Position numbers and translations under genes: made by a program. Shown piece after piece: positions 23,793-35,099 of a stretch of DNA of 64,000 nucleotides. The stretch comes from Klebsormidium nitens (lineage: Eukaryota; Streptophyta; Klebsormidiophyceae; Klebsormidiales; Klebsormidiaceae): assembly GCA_000708835.1 (NCBI GenBank), contig DF237032.1, positions 1-64,000 of the forward strand, given 5' to 3'. Each line of letters starts with the position of its first letter. The first letter of the stretch is position 1. The notes under the pieces are model-generated. The model had not been told where the DNA came from. It worked only from the letters and a program-made list of their open reading frames with translations, and did not search any database.

Positions 23793-25159
23793 TTGAATAG
23801 CCGGAAGGTTAGGTAAGAAGGTACTGGACAATAGAAGAACCAAGGTCCTGCACGTGTTGTACGAAAGGCAAGAATTATTCGATTGGGGCACTTTGGATTG
23901 CCATTGATGGTTACTTGCTTGCACGAGCGTTCACTTACTTGTAAGTAACGCACCTTTGTCAAGGAAGATTTCCGTTTGTCTTTCACTTTATGCAGCATTG
24001 TATCAATATCTGATCAAGGTGGCCGCTTCTTTGAGCTCTTGCTTTGAAATGATCCTAGCTAGTACTTAGCTTGACCTGCACTTCAGCGCTGGCCGGGCTG
24101 CCGTGTTGCGATCGTTGGGATACATTTCGAAGCCACACGTAGACCACGACTGGCATGCATAAGCTGAACCATGACAAACACGCGATATTTTAAATCATAT
24201 ACATTCGACAGAGTACATATGGCATGAGGCCGCGGGGGTCAATGGAATTCCGCCCATGGTGCACTCGGCTGGCCCGGCGCGCTGGGCCCTTTAGTATAGA
24301 TCGATATCAGTACCAGGCCGGCCGCCGCTATATCGGACATGAGCGTACGTAGCTATATAGATCTAGCGCTAGCTACTAAAGTTGGCCGCACTGATGATCG
24401 CGCTGCCAGCACTAGCCATGTCAATCAATTAAATGATCGTAGACTAACGCACCTGGCAAGTGCACGATATTGAACGGGATGCTGCCGCCGAGCTAGGCGG
24501 CCGTGCGTGGCTGAATGCCCTAAGTTAACTCTGGTGTCAGTCAATGTTCATAGAGCGCACTACGTCATGTTGAAAATATCGAGGTTGCGTTTCCATACGG
24601 GTAGCACATGTGTTTCACATGTACGTGGCATGTGCACAAAGGATTCATGCACCGGCCGGTGCATGTCTGTCTGACCGTGTCTTGGTAGCTGTGAGTTTTT
24701 GATTGTGCCCCACCTTGTTCCAAAGCCTGTTTACCTCGAATCTCAGAAAAACTCTTAGAAAATTTTCCAATTATGAACCGCACATGGAAAACTGCGCTAC
24801 AACCCCCATGGTTCAGGTCAAAATGCGCAAGCTGTGCCACGCAGCGGCCCGCTTCAACCCTTTCCGAGAATTTGCATTCTTGCTTGCTGTTGCTGCTCGG
24901 ACTGGTCAATCGTCCTCACTAATTTCACACGGCTCGCATGATCCATTAAAACTAGATCTGCGTCAATTTAAGTGACTGCATCAGCAGCCTCTGGAAACAG
25001 TATCTTCCTGTTGGCAGTACGATTCAGGGCTGGTACAAGAAGGTCGCTCACGCCATGCTCTTACTTTGAAGTTCCACAATTTCCGCAATGTCCAGTTGCT
25101 AGTATGTGCAGGCGGATGATCATGACACGTGTGCCAATGATTTCCTGTCGGGTCCAGCT
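23793..25159. other. Convergent spacer with palindrome-rich island
   Basis: This spacer lies between the 3' ends of bL34c (plus) and the coiled-coil gene (minus). Between about 24100 and 24480 short palindromes are dense: GGCCGGCC, GCTAGC, AGATCT, CATATG, TCGATATCA and TATATAG. No gene is seen. 24490-25159 looks unremarkable. Confidence 0.55.
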
Positions 25160-28100
25160 TCATGGAGACATAAGGGTAGCCTGGTCTACTTCCTGCGACG
25201 TTGTGCCTGTCTGTGCCTTCGCCTTCAGCAGCTGCGGCACCTTGAACGCCTTGCCGAACAGAGACTTGGGCGGCTCCCTCGGCGGCAGTCCCATCAAGAC
25301 CTTGGAGGCACTGGGTGCGAGGGTCCTCTTGGGCTTCAAGCCTTTGGGGACGTCCACGTGGCTGCTCGCCGGGGCCGTGTTCGTGGGGACGGCCTGCAGC
25401 GGGGCGCGCGGGGCCTACACATGCGAGAGTCACTTAGCGTCAGAGGACAGTAACTCATTTCACCAGGCGCAAGGAAAGACTCAGCACCCGCCTCTCGTGC
25501 GGACCCCAATACTGAAAGGCAACCGCTCTTGATGTCTAAACTGCGTTCATGGTACATCGCCAGCTCGCACACTCAGTGGCAACCGCTATTTATGGTCCAT
25601 AGCGGCACTCTCTATGGACCATAAATACAGCGTGACACTGACTCTCAGGTTATTCCAGGGTCGTGTTCCTTTGAACGAGCACCTCGGATTGTTGAACAGA
25701 GCACGGGCCCCGCTCTTCCCATCCGCCTCCAGACAGGCCGTCAAGTCGAATCAAAGGCTCCCTACCTGCTCGCAGCCCTGCCCCAAGTTCGCGGGCGGCG
25801 CCGCCGCCTGCTCCAGCTTGGCCCTCTTCGGGTCCCGCTCCAGGGGCTGCCCCGCGCCGCCGGCACAGGGCAACGGCGGCCGCCCAGACTGCCGGCTCTC
25901 CGCTAAAACCAAGGCATGTGAGAGAATCTCAAGAGGGGAGGTTCCTAAGCCGGTCGCCCACAACATAGAAGATGCAGTTAAAGCTTGAAAACCACGGTCA
26001 TGTACTGAAGCAAAACGACTTAGAGTACCCGGGTGCTCGTCTCAAACCGAGTCGGCAGCTCCGACCTCACAATTGCGTCACTGGACGGTCAGACAGAGGG
26101 TGACTATAATCTCCAACCCTTTTGACGACTCTGGCTGTTATCCAACCAAATGTAGTTCCACTTCCCTACTGAACGTTGGCGCCCCTCAAGTTACTTTCGA
26201 AACCACCATGAGGTTCCCTGCCCATTTCAAAACAGGGACGGGAGGGTTGCGGACGAGTGTCTTCTAATCTCGTTAATCGTGTGCCTAGGTTAAGAGACAC
26301 AAGCGAGCCCCTCACCGCTGATTGGCCGTTTGAGGCGGGGCGAGAACCGTCGCTCCGGGTCGTCCTTCCTGCGATTGGCGAGAACAGCAGCAAGAGTTGT
26401 TCACATTGTCTTTTCCGATGATCGTCACAAACATTACCTCGTGGCAGCTGAGTGACACGTCGTCACGGAACGCATGTCGATTACAAACGTAACGGCTCAC
26501 AAAAGCCCATAAAGCCTTTTGCAGACATGCCCGCCAGAGCGACTACGATCGAGACCGAAGCAGTTTGACCCGAATTCGATCCGTCCACGTCCGTCTTCCT
26601 TACTCGGGCTCCGCCGGCATGTCCTTCGCTTCCCGCTCCTTGCCTGCTCCGGCCTCGTGCGCTGCTTTGCCAGCTTCCTCCTCAGGTGCCACGTTGCTTC
26701 CGCCCTTTTCAGCCTTCGACTGGAGCGCACCCTACACCCAAGAAGGAGCACCTAAATCAATGATTGGAACGACGGTAGAAAAAGGGACCAGAAGGAGGAT
26801 GCGAGCTCCCTTTCTCGGATCTTGCGGACGATGGATTTAGTATGCTAGAGAGCGTTCCTCCCTCCGTGTGGCGGCTTACTTTGACGGCTTTGCCTGGCGC
26901 CTTCTTCTGTCGCTTGGGCGCTGGGGCTGCTTGCTCCATGGCGCCTCCCAGGTTGCGGGTGGGGGACTCGCGGGACTTGCGGGCCGGGCGGCGCTCAGGA
27001 ACCTGCATTGAACCAAAGAGCAACATGTACGATGAATAATCCAACAGCTCAAGAACCAACAGCACCGCGAAGAAGAACCATTCTCGTACAGCTCAAAATC
27101 AACGGCATCGAACAACTTAAGAATCAACGGCAGCTCAAAGAACACCAGTTTGCGGACAGCTCGAAGAGTAGCGGCACTTCGAAAAACATATATATGGACA
27201 GAAATGATTATCTTCTTGCCCGAAAAGCTCGAACCCTGCAGGACGTTAAGAGTTATGTAAGTGGGCCATATCACTCTGAACCTGAAAGCTTCATTGAAGC
27301 TGCATTTCAAATCGTCCCGGTGTCCTTTCCTCCACCCCGCAGAATGAACGTCAAAACGAAAGCTCCATCCTGAACAGCCACCGTTCCGCTCACCGTGGCC
27401 CCCGCCTCGCCGGCCAGCATGCGCAGGTCGCCGTTCTCCGCGCTCAGTGTTGCGTGGCTGGCCTTGAGTGCCGCCAGCTCCGCCTTGAGGGCCTGCACCG
27501 CATCCGCTTGCGCCGCGTGCTCCTGTTCCGCGACCTCCAGCTCGCGGCCCTGCTCCTCCACCACCTTGGCTAGCCTGGAGACGCATACGGCACGTTAACG
27601 AGCGTGTTGGCTTGCGAGACTGCGTTTGTAGCCCTATGGCGCTCGCCAGCTGCTGAAGGGTATAATTTGAGACACCATGATGCATGAGCAGACTGCCAAA
27701 ATCTGTTAGTTGTGACAAAGCTTTGGCAACAGAGATGCACAAGAGACCGTCAGTCATACAGTGTCTACTAACAGATATCGATTCATTTGCAGAGCTGTTT
27801 AAAATACTCGCTAGAGATCTTGTCTTGGTACAACAAACTGTCCTCATCAATCCCGATTTTGACAGAAGCGCCTCCACACAAACTGGTTCTAAAAGTCGAA
27901 GTGTCCCCTTGCCTGCCGCTCTCTTTCCTTGCCGCCCCTCGTTCCTTCTCCACCTTCTGGAGATCTCCCTGTGCGGCCGCTAGCTGTTGCTCCAACTGCA
28001 CCACCCGCTCATGCTCCCCACCCAGCCGCTCCGTCTGGGCCGCCTGCAGCGAGGCGGGGGGGTTTTATAGATCTGGAAGGCCTGCTCGGTGTCGTTCTGG

Positions 28101-29892
28101 GTCTCAGACGGACCAGTTGACGGAGCGGAGGGTACCTTACAAGGTGTTCCAAAACGGCCAGCACTCACAACGAGGACTCATCCGATGGTGAAGAAATTAA
28201 GGGGAGTCTGGCAAGAGCGCTCCAGCTTGTAGTATGCAAAGGAGTTGGCTAGTCACAAGGACACAACAAGCAGGAGTGCTGGGTTAGCGCAGCGACTGAC
28301 CTGGGTGCTGGTCAGCTCTTTCTGCAGATCCTCCGCGCGCTGCTGTAGCGCACAGTGGCTCTTCTCCAGGGCGGCCAGCTCCCTTTCCCCAGCCTGCACC
28401 GCTTTCTCAGCCTGCACCCTGGCTGCTTTTTCCTCGCGGAGGGCCGTAGCCAGGTCGTCCCGCTCAGCCTGGGCCTGCATGCGCGCCCGCTGTTCCTGCT
28501 GCGCCTGCTCGCGGACGACCTGCCACCGCTGCCGCATGCGCTCGCGCTCCAGGCGCTCCTTGGCTAACGTTCCCTGGCACCGCCAGAACAAGCTTCGTCA
28601 TTGACAAGTTGGGATTTGCAGCGAAGTCGGACTCCCCATTTTATTGACAACAGGCACCCTTCTGAAATGCAATGCATAAAGCCACACTTTGGGGGAGCAT
28701 GCTGAGAGCCTTAGGACTGTGAATAAGGGGGGTTTCAGACAGGTTCAGGCTCCAAGAAGGCGCCGCATTTGGATCTCAGGGATATGTAGATGTACAAGGT
28801 ACGGAGAATATAATCTATCCAGCTCTGCCAGGCAAGTTTTTAAAACGGAATAGCTGACGAAAAGGTGTGCCTTCCGGGGCTTGCACTGACCTCTTGCTCG
28901 ATTACCCACGCTTCAAGCACTTGCCGCTGCGCCTCTGCCTCCTCCAAGTCGTCCAGGGCAGACTCTGCACAGGGGAGGGTATAATTAAGCGGCAAAGAAC
29001 CCTCCTTTCTAATGTCAAGCACACAAGTTGCAGAGATGTTTCATCTATGTCTGTAACAGCAGCGGCCTCCTGCATGTCGAAATCTTAGGGCATCAATCAG
29101 CGGCTTTTTCACACTCTCACCCAGTCTGACCCGGAGAAGATGGGCCTCTTTTGTCGTGTTCAAGACGGCCAGCTGTAGCTCAGACTTCTCATACTGGAGA
29201 CCAGCCTCCCGGCCCACAGAAATGGCGCGTTGCTGAAGAAGGCAATAGAGGCAAATATCAATCAATCCTCTGTCTACTGAGAATGTACAGTACTTTTCCA
29301 TCTCTGTCACATGATCAAACACAGGGTGTAAGCCACGTGGGGCTGAGGTGTGATCAGCTGAAACGGACAAAAGCTTCGGGAACTAGATGATCCTGGCCCG
29401 ATCAAAGCGCTGACTTGCACCCGGGTATTGGCGTCCCTGTCAATGCGCTGGGGGCCAACATCCTATCTTGCTCATGCCAAAGTGGCCAGGGTGCACGCAC
29501 CTCGGCAGCATCCTCCACTGCAGCTCCCATTTCGGCCTCCCAGGTGTGCTTGAGTATCCTCTGAATCTCATGAGAGCAGCCCAGCCGCTCCATGGCCATG
29601 GATGCTTTGCGCTCGAAACCTACCAGCATCCTCACCACACTTGCTGGAAGGCCATCATCAGTTACACAGCACAGTCTGTCTGCAATCTACAAGCGCGCGG
29701 AGTGCCCCAGTCAGGAATCAAGCAAACGCACTCAAGCGGTTGCCAGAACACATAGCAGGGGCAAAGCAGCACTTCCTGTCAATTGAAGGATACTTGAGAG
29801 CAGATTTAACATGTTGACCATGCTGGCAGGGATGAAGGAATTACCATTGGCTTGCCTGCGCAGGCGAGGAATGCATCGTCACCGGAAGCCAT
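25160..29892 (-). CDS. Unidentified coiled-coil protein with basic C-terminus
   Basis: I do not recognise the family. A consistent model has twelve exons: 29892-29856, 29643-29501, 29447-29415, 29232-29121, 28964-28891, 28573-28301, 28043-27913, 27574-27394, 27002-26880, 26719-26604, 25895-25766 and 25414-25160, totalling 535 residues. After a short globular-looking start (VVRMLVGFERKASMAMERLG) comes a heptad-rich coiled coil of roughly 230 residues, for example LEEAEAQRQVLEAWVIEQE and VVQLEQQLAAAQGDLQKVE. A Lys/Arg/Pro/Ala-rich tail follows, with AAPAPKRQKKAPGKAVK, which could be a nuclear signal, and PKSLFGKAFKVPQLLKAK near the end. Introns 1 and 7 need GC donors (AG|GCAAG) to keep frame. 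The first exon and the acceptor of exon 11 are the weakest points. A structural nuclear, chromosome-axis or cytoskeletal role is possible, but I infer no function. Confidence 0.65.
25583..25630. repeat. Perfect 15-bp inverted repeat inside an intron
   Basis: ATTTATGGTCCATAG (25588-25602) is followed after nine bases by its exact reverse complement (25612-25626). A second, overlapping hairpin can form from CCGCTAT (25583-25589) and ATAGCGG (25599-25605), so the two folds exclude each other. The element lies in the last intron of the coiled-coil gene. No function is known to me. Confidence 0.7.
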
Positions 29893-31513
29893 TCTGTTGC
29901 CCAGCCGCACCAATGGCACGCCAAATGCTAGTACCTAATACTTACGAGTCTAGCTTGCCATTCTTGTCCAGGGTGCTTCGTGGTCTCTTGACTCTTGAGC
30001 ATTGCCACAAGCCGTCCAGGAAGTGGTCAAAGATGACAATGCCAATGGCCGAGCGCTGCGGTCCCAGGCTGCAGCCCTACCTATTTGAACTCGAATGCGG
30101 GAACGATTCCTGGCCGTTCAATGGAAGACTTGTGCAATCTACTGTAATCTTGGCCGTCCGATGTCCGAAGCAAAGCCGCTACTTTGCGAATTCAAAGCTT
30201 GTGCAAGCTGTACCTACGGTATCAAAGCTTGTGCAAGCTGTACCTACGGTGATTCATGAAATTTGAAATGGACTCAGACATGTGGCCGCGCACGTCCGGC
30301 TACCCGTCGCTCAGGCTGACTCGGAGCTGCATACGCGCGTCGAGTCCGCGGTCCGACTCCTAGCTCGCACTGTGGGCAGTACGGTGCGACTCGGCCTTTG
30401 GCCCTTTGGCCATCATTGTCCGGTTTTGTCATTCGCGTTCATTTGTTCACGATTGCTGGAGGGAGGCGTAGCGGTGAGGAGTGACATTTGAGGTGCTGTG
30501 GCACTCACATTGCGAAGCTTTGAGTTGGCTTGGCCAATTCGACCAATGATGCATTGTGATTGTTTGTATTGATATTATTATAGTTAAGGATTGTTCAATA
30601 CAATGTTATACCGGTATACTGTCATGCGTCATGATTGGATCGATTCGGCCATGCACATCAATGGGCGAATTCCGGTGAGCGGACATTCCTTGGCCCAGGC
30701 TTGCCTTTGGAACGTATATCTAAATTGCCGGGCAGGTGTAGCAATCAGAACCGTCTTGTCCACATTTGAGGATCGTCTGCAAACCGGCCATGGCCATGGT
30801 GCGGCACCCGGATATAGCTATAGCCCGGCGCTTACATCCAGTCGAAGATTCTCTATAGGACGCGCTTGCTACATGCTGCATGGGCCCCCCTTCTCCTCCA
30901 TGCAATGGGCCATTGCTCATGTGAAGAGCACCCGATCGCCCGCCCCCGCTCATGAACTCCCTCGTGCGACCCACTTTGTGAGGTTGAGCTGACAGCCGGG
31001 CAATTGTCGATGCAAGTTGCTGCAGGTTAAATTGGCCAAGGGCCTATCATTTAAGGTTGTTTACCTATTGGGATTCCACTATACTGTACTATACCATAGG
31101 ACAATCATTCGACATGAGAATTTTGGGGACGGCTAATAGTAATTCAAAACTGTACCAAATGAGAGGGTTGCTAACCGAGTGACCTTGCCAGTATCTCATT
31201 TGACTCGAGACGAACTTGACCAATCCCTGTTGTGCTTGTTACCTTCGGTCTACTAGGTCGGACATTACATAGCTGAGTGTCAACAGCCGCTTCTAATGTA
31301 CTTTTAAAAGGGACTCCGAATGCTTGGTCGGGGATCGAAAACAATTATCGACTTGCAATTGAACGTTATCAATCTTCGCTCCCCTAGCTATTCCATGCCG
31401 ACTCCTCGAAGTCTGCACAGTAGCCTCCAAGTCCTCAAAGATAGGGTGTTGCTGCCCATTTGGATACTCTGGCTCGGTCTCCTACTTTCACGTCATTTAT
31501 GACTCCCTTAACG
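29893..31513. other. Spacer between coiled-coil gene start and PEX3 end
   Basis: Both neighbours run on the minus strand. It holds a two-copy 30-bp tandem repeat (listed separately) and a milder palindrome-rich patch at about 30590-30900 (GGCCATGGCCATGG, ATATAGCTATAG). No coding exon or RNA gene was recognised. Confidence 0.45.
30191..30250. repeat. 30-bp tandem duplication
   Basis: Two adjacent 30-base units, 30191-30220 and 30221-30250, are identical except for their first base. Each contains CAAAGCTTGTGCAAGCTG, itself partly palindromic (AGCTTGTGCAAGCT). The near identity implies a recent duplication. Confidence 0.9.
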
Positions 31514-34036
31514 TCATTGCTCATGTTCCGCGCCTCTCCCACCCGCATACACTGCTGCGCAGAATCCTTGCACTTCTGAAAGCTCCGCAATGCTTCTCAC
31601 ATACTTGTTGTCATCGGCTGATTCCAAAAGAGCATTTCCGACACCAGCCACATGCGGCAGTAGCTTGGCGAGTGGGATGCCATCCTCAGGACTATCTTGA
31701 AAAGCAAGCCGCAAATCAGACTGCATATCTGTGAGCAGGCAGTCAAGAGCCGCAGAAAGCACGTTGGCGAACTCCGAGCTGCACATTGCAAATGAGGAGA
31801 TCAAACTTCCTGCAACTTCCACAGAGTCGATTTGCCCATCGACGATATCCATGAAGCTTCAAGTCCACACCTTCCTTTACAGTTGAAACGAACAGCAGAA
31901 CTCAGAAGTTGTCATCATTAGTTGACTTAAAGGACCTGTTGTAAAGGCCTGCACATGCAGGGGCCGACGACGTGTCTACATTGCAAAACCTTGAATCCAT
32001 GAGGCTTTCAAGGTTTTGAAAGCGGCAGTACTTTTTTACCTGTTCAGAATCCCCCGTGTCTCGTCCATGAGAGCAGCCAGGTTCTCTTCGTCCTCTGCTC
32101 CCCATCTCTCTTCCGCATCACCCGACATTGCAGGAAGGGATACCGAGTTGTCGGCGGGAAGTACGTACTTGCCCCACTGCAACTCCTGGCTTTCGAGCTG
32201 CTGTCGGGTCTGTTGGAAGATGTCCCCCAGCTCAGCCAGCTGCACCTTGTCCCTCAGCTCTCTCCTGAGGGAACAGCCACAGTTTCAGTTTGCAGACTAG
32301 GCTGGAGCACCTTTACACAGGCAGCGGGCGCCACAGCTGGAAGCTGACAGCCTGACATTTCTGAAACTCGATACTTAAACATCTTTTTTGAACTCAGAAG
32401 CATCCAGTAAGGTTGACGACATTGCCCTCTTGGCATAGTCTAATTAAAAAAACCATGCCTTGCAAGCATCTACAGACAAAGACGAATCAAACGCATCCTA
32501 CCCAGCAAAGCACAGAGGTTAAGCACACATAACTTCTAAATCAGCGCTCTCAAGGCGATTGCCATGAAACCTATCAGTAAGTGAACTCTTCCTTATAGAA
32601 AACCAACCGGAATCGTACCTTCCCACGACTTGCTCGGTTGCTGTTTGGACATCATTCACTAAGTCCTTAAGACCCGTGTACGGCAGGTAGTCTACAAGGC
32701 CCACGAAACGATGCTGGCATGCTTTCGTCAAACGGCTGTGCAGCTCCTACAGGCAACAAACAAGGTTCTCGTGTTCATAGGCAAGCAAAATCGTGTTCAG
32801 AGACCCAAGTCAGGTGGATGCAAGCAGATCTGCTATTCTTGGCACAACTGTATCTGACAAACAAACGAATAGATCATCCCCTCATCAAGGTTACCTTCTC
32901 GACACTCAAGACGACTTGGGGCTGAAAGGGCCCACAACATATGTCATCTGAAGCCTCTGCAGCGGGACTCACTGGCAGTACATCTTCCGATGAATCCCTT
33001 GCAGTCTCCAGGTACACGCGGCGACCGAGGATGTTTAACTGCGTTCGCAGAAAGACATCAAGAAGTGCCACCGAGAAGACAGCGGACACTGTCCTGGTAA
33101 AACCTGCACAGACGCCGGAGCATTGTCATTCTACAGCGTTTCAGCACGCGTCAGTGCAGAACACCAAGATGAGAGCCCTTGTGCCTTGAAGGAGTTCAAT
33201 AAGAAACGATGACTTCACAGGACCTCCCTTCCACTTTTCCCTTACATTGCACCCTGCTCTTACTTACTCAGCACTTTGAGCTCCTCCCAGATGCCAATCT
33301 TCTCCTTGTGCCCGAGCGCTGCCGCTTGCCCCTTGCCAGCCATGAGCTTCTCTGTGAGGACTGATAGATCGACGAGGGTGAAGAGCTGGTCTTTGAGGTG
33401 GGGGAGGACCGAGGGGAGGGTTGTTGCATCGGCAATCTTCTGGATGCTCTCGAAGTGATGCTGCAATCTGCAGACGAGTACAGTAAAGGAGCAATTGGCA
33501 AGAGTTCTCTAAGGAAGAGGAGAAATCTAACAATCATACATGCTGTGGGAGGGAAGAGCAGAGATCAGCAATAAGCAAATCCATGACAGGCTGCACTTGA
33601 GCCTGAACGACACTCTATCAAGCGTGTTTCGCAAGAGGGGAGTGCAAACTGCTGTGGACTCACTGGAGTTCAGCATGCTCCTCCGCATCTTTCCGCTTGC
33701 CTTCCTTAGCAATCTGCTCTTGAGCAAGCGAGCGATAGTATCTGTATGCACAGTAGCCACCAACACCAGCAGCAACCGAGAGCGCCACAGCTCGCCGGTG
33801 CTTCCGTACCCAATACCTGCAGTAGTGACCAACGCAAATGAATAGCTGCACATCCCAAGCCAGAATCTTGGCAGGTCCAATTGCTGCTTTCGCAATCGAT
33901 GACTCACAAGCCATTCAAAACAAGGCCATCATTGAAAGCACATTTTGAGTGAAGAATCTGAGCGGCAGAACCAAATGCCCGGCAAGCTTCCTTACTTCAA
34001 GTTCACCCAGAAGTCTTTGGCCAGAGTTGTAGACAT
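31514..34036 (-). CDS. PEX3: Peroxin-3, peroxisomal membrane biogenesis factor
   Basis: PEX3 is the peroxisome/ER membrane anchor that docks PEX19 carrying newly made membrane proteins. Nine exons: 34036-33996, 33816-33664, 33467-33268, 33103-32973, 32921-32895, 32746-32619, 32570-32529, 32264-32040 and 31778-31514, giving 403 residues. The N-terminus joins VNLKYWVRKHRRAV to a single membrane segment (ALSVAAGVGGYCAYRYY). Family blocks follow: HHFESIQKIADATTLPSVLP, EKIGIWEELKVLSFTRTVSA, FLRTQLNILGRRVYLETARD, FVGLVDYLPYTGLKDLV and IPLAKLLPHVAGVGNALLES. Exon phases all agree, including 27- and 42-base exons; the latter uses an AT|GTGTGC donor. The start is the first Met before a basic, membrane-anchoring N-terminus, as expected. 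It is head to head with PRT1. Confidence 0.92.
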
Positions 34037-35099
34037 TGCTGCTGCACTTGATATCCCCACTCGCTAAGCGAAGCAGAATCAGCCTGGTTCAGAATCGAAG
34101 TCTTTGAATTATAAGACGAATTCAAGTTGCTTGCTATGAAGACGCAAGAGTGTTTCCTGATCATCAAAATGCTGCCAGGTACCACAATTCTGGTGCAATG
34201 CCTGACCAGCTTCTCCAAAATCGCAGCTTGACAGTCGCCTTCACTGAAGGCTTCAGAAGCAAGGGGGAGCCGATCCTGCTGGGCCCGGGCGGTCAAACTT
34301 CACAGGCTCCACAGAAGAAAGTTCTAAGCATTGAACTTGAAGCAAAGAAGGGTTCAGGGAAGAAGAAACTCAACATGACAATATGTAGCTGCTTCGTCAG
34401 CTTGTGAAGCTGGGTCTCAAAACGGGTCTCAAAAGAGGGTTCAAGGAAATTCAGTTGGGTTTGAACTGGTTAATTTGGAACTGCTCGGAGCTGTACTGAA
34501 CTCAAGTGAAGGATCTCCGATCAACGCTTCTGGCAGGTTTGTTGCATGAGCTAGGCTCAAACGAAAGGAGGTCTAATCTTCGGTTGAGCTTTAACCCTAT
34601 CGGGGATCACGGGTCAGGGGAGTGCTCATGCATGGTGGAGTCGAGGACCTTTGCAAGCCTGCACGGACGACCCCCTGGGCCTGGGCCTTGGAAAACCCTG
34701 ATCAGAATCACTCGTAAGCTTCAGCCAGGCTTTCACAATCTCAAGCTCCCTGGAGAAAGAGAGGTGAAATTTCAGAGGGGACGTTGCATGGGCGCAAGGG
34801 GTTTTTAATTTCAAGAAATTTTCATTTTCTCGTGGGGAGCGCAAAAGTTTGCTCAAAGTCACCCTGGGCTCACAAAGCAAGATATTGGAAGGTTCAAAAG
34901 CGGGGTCTATTTGAGCCTGGGTCTGTTGTAAGCAAGAGTCGTGAGCGACCGATTTTGCAAGTTCAAGGTTTAGTTTATGAGGTGACCTGTCGCAAGCGCA
35001 GATAGTGAAAAATTACGTAGTTGCAGAGAAAAGGGAGAAAAAGCAGGGTTTATTGCGTAACACCTGTGTCCCAGTTAGCGGTTGCGCATTTCTGCAAGG
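34037..35099. promoter_or_regulatory. Divergent 5' spacer, PEX3 and PRT1
   Basis: About 1.06 kb lies between two start codons on opposite strands. It contains purine-rich stretches (near 34310-34460) and no palindrome-rich island. Open frames here have no recognisable domains and are best read as leader and promoter sequence. Confidence 0.45.
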
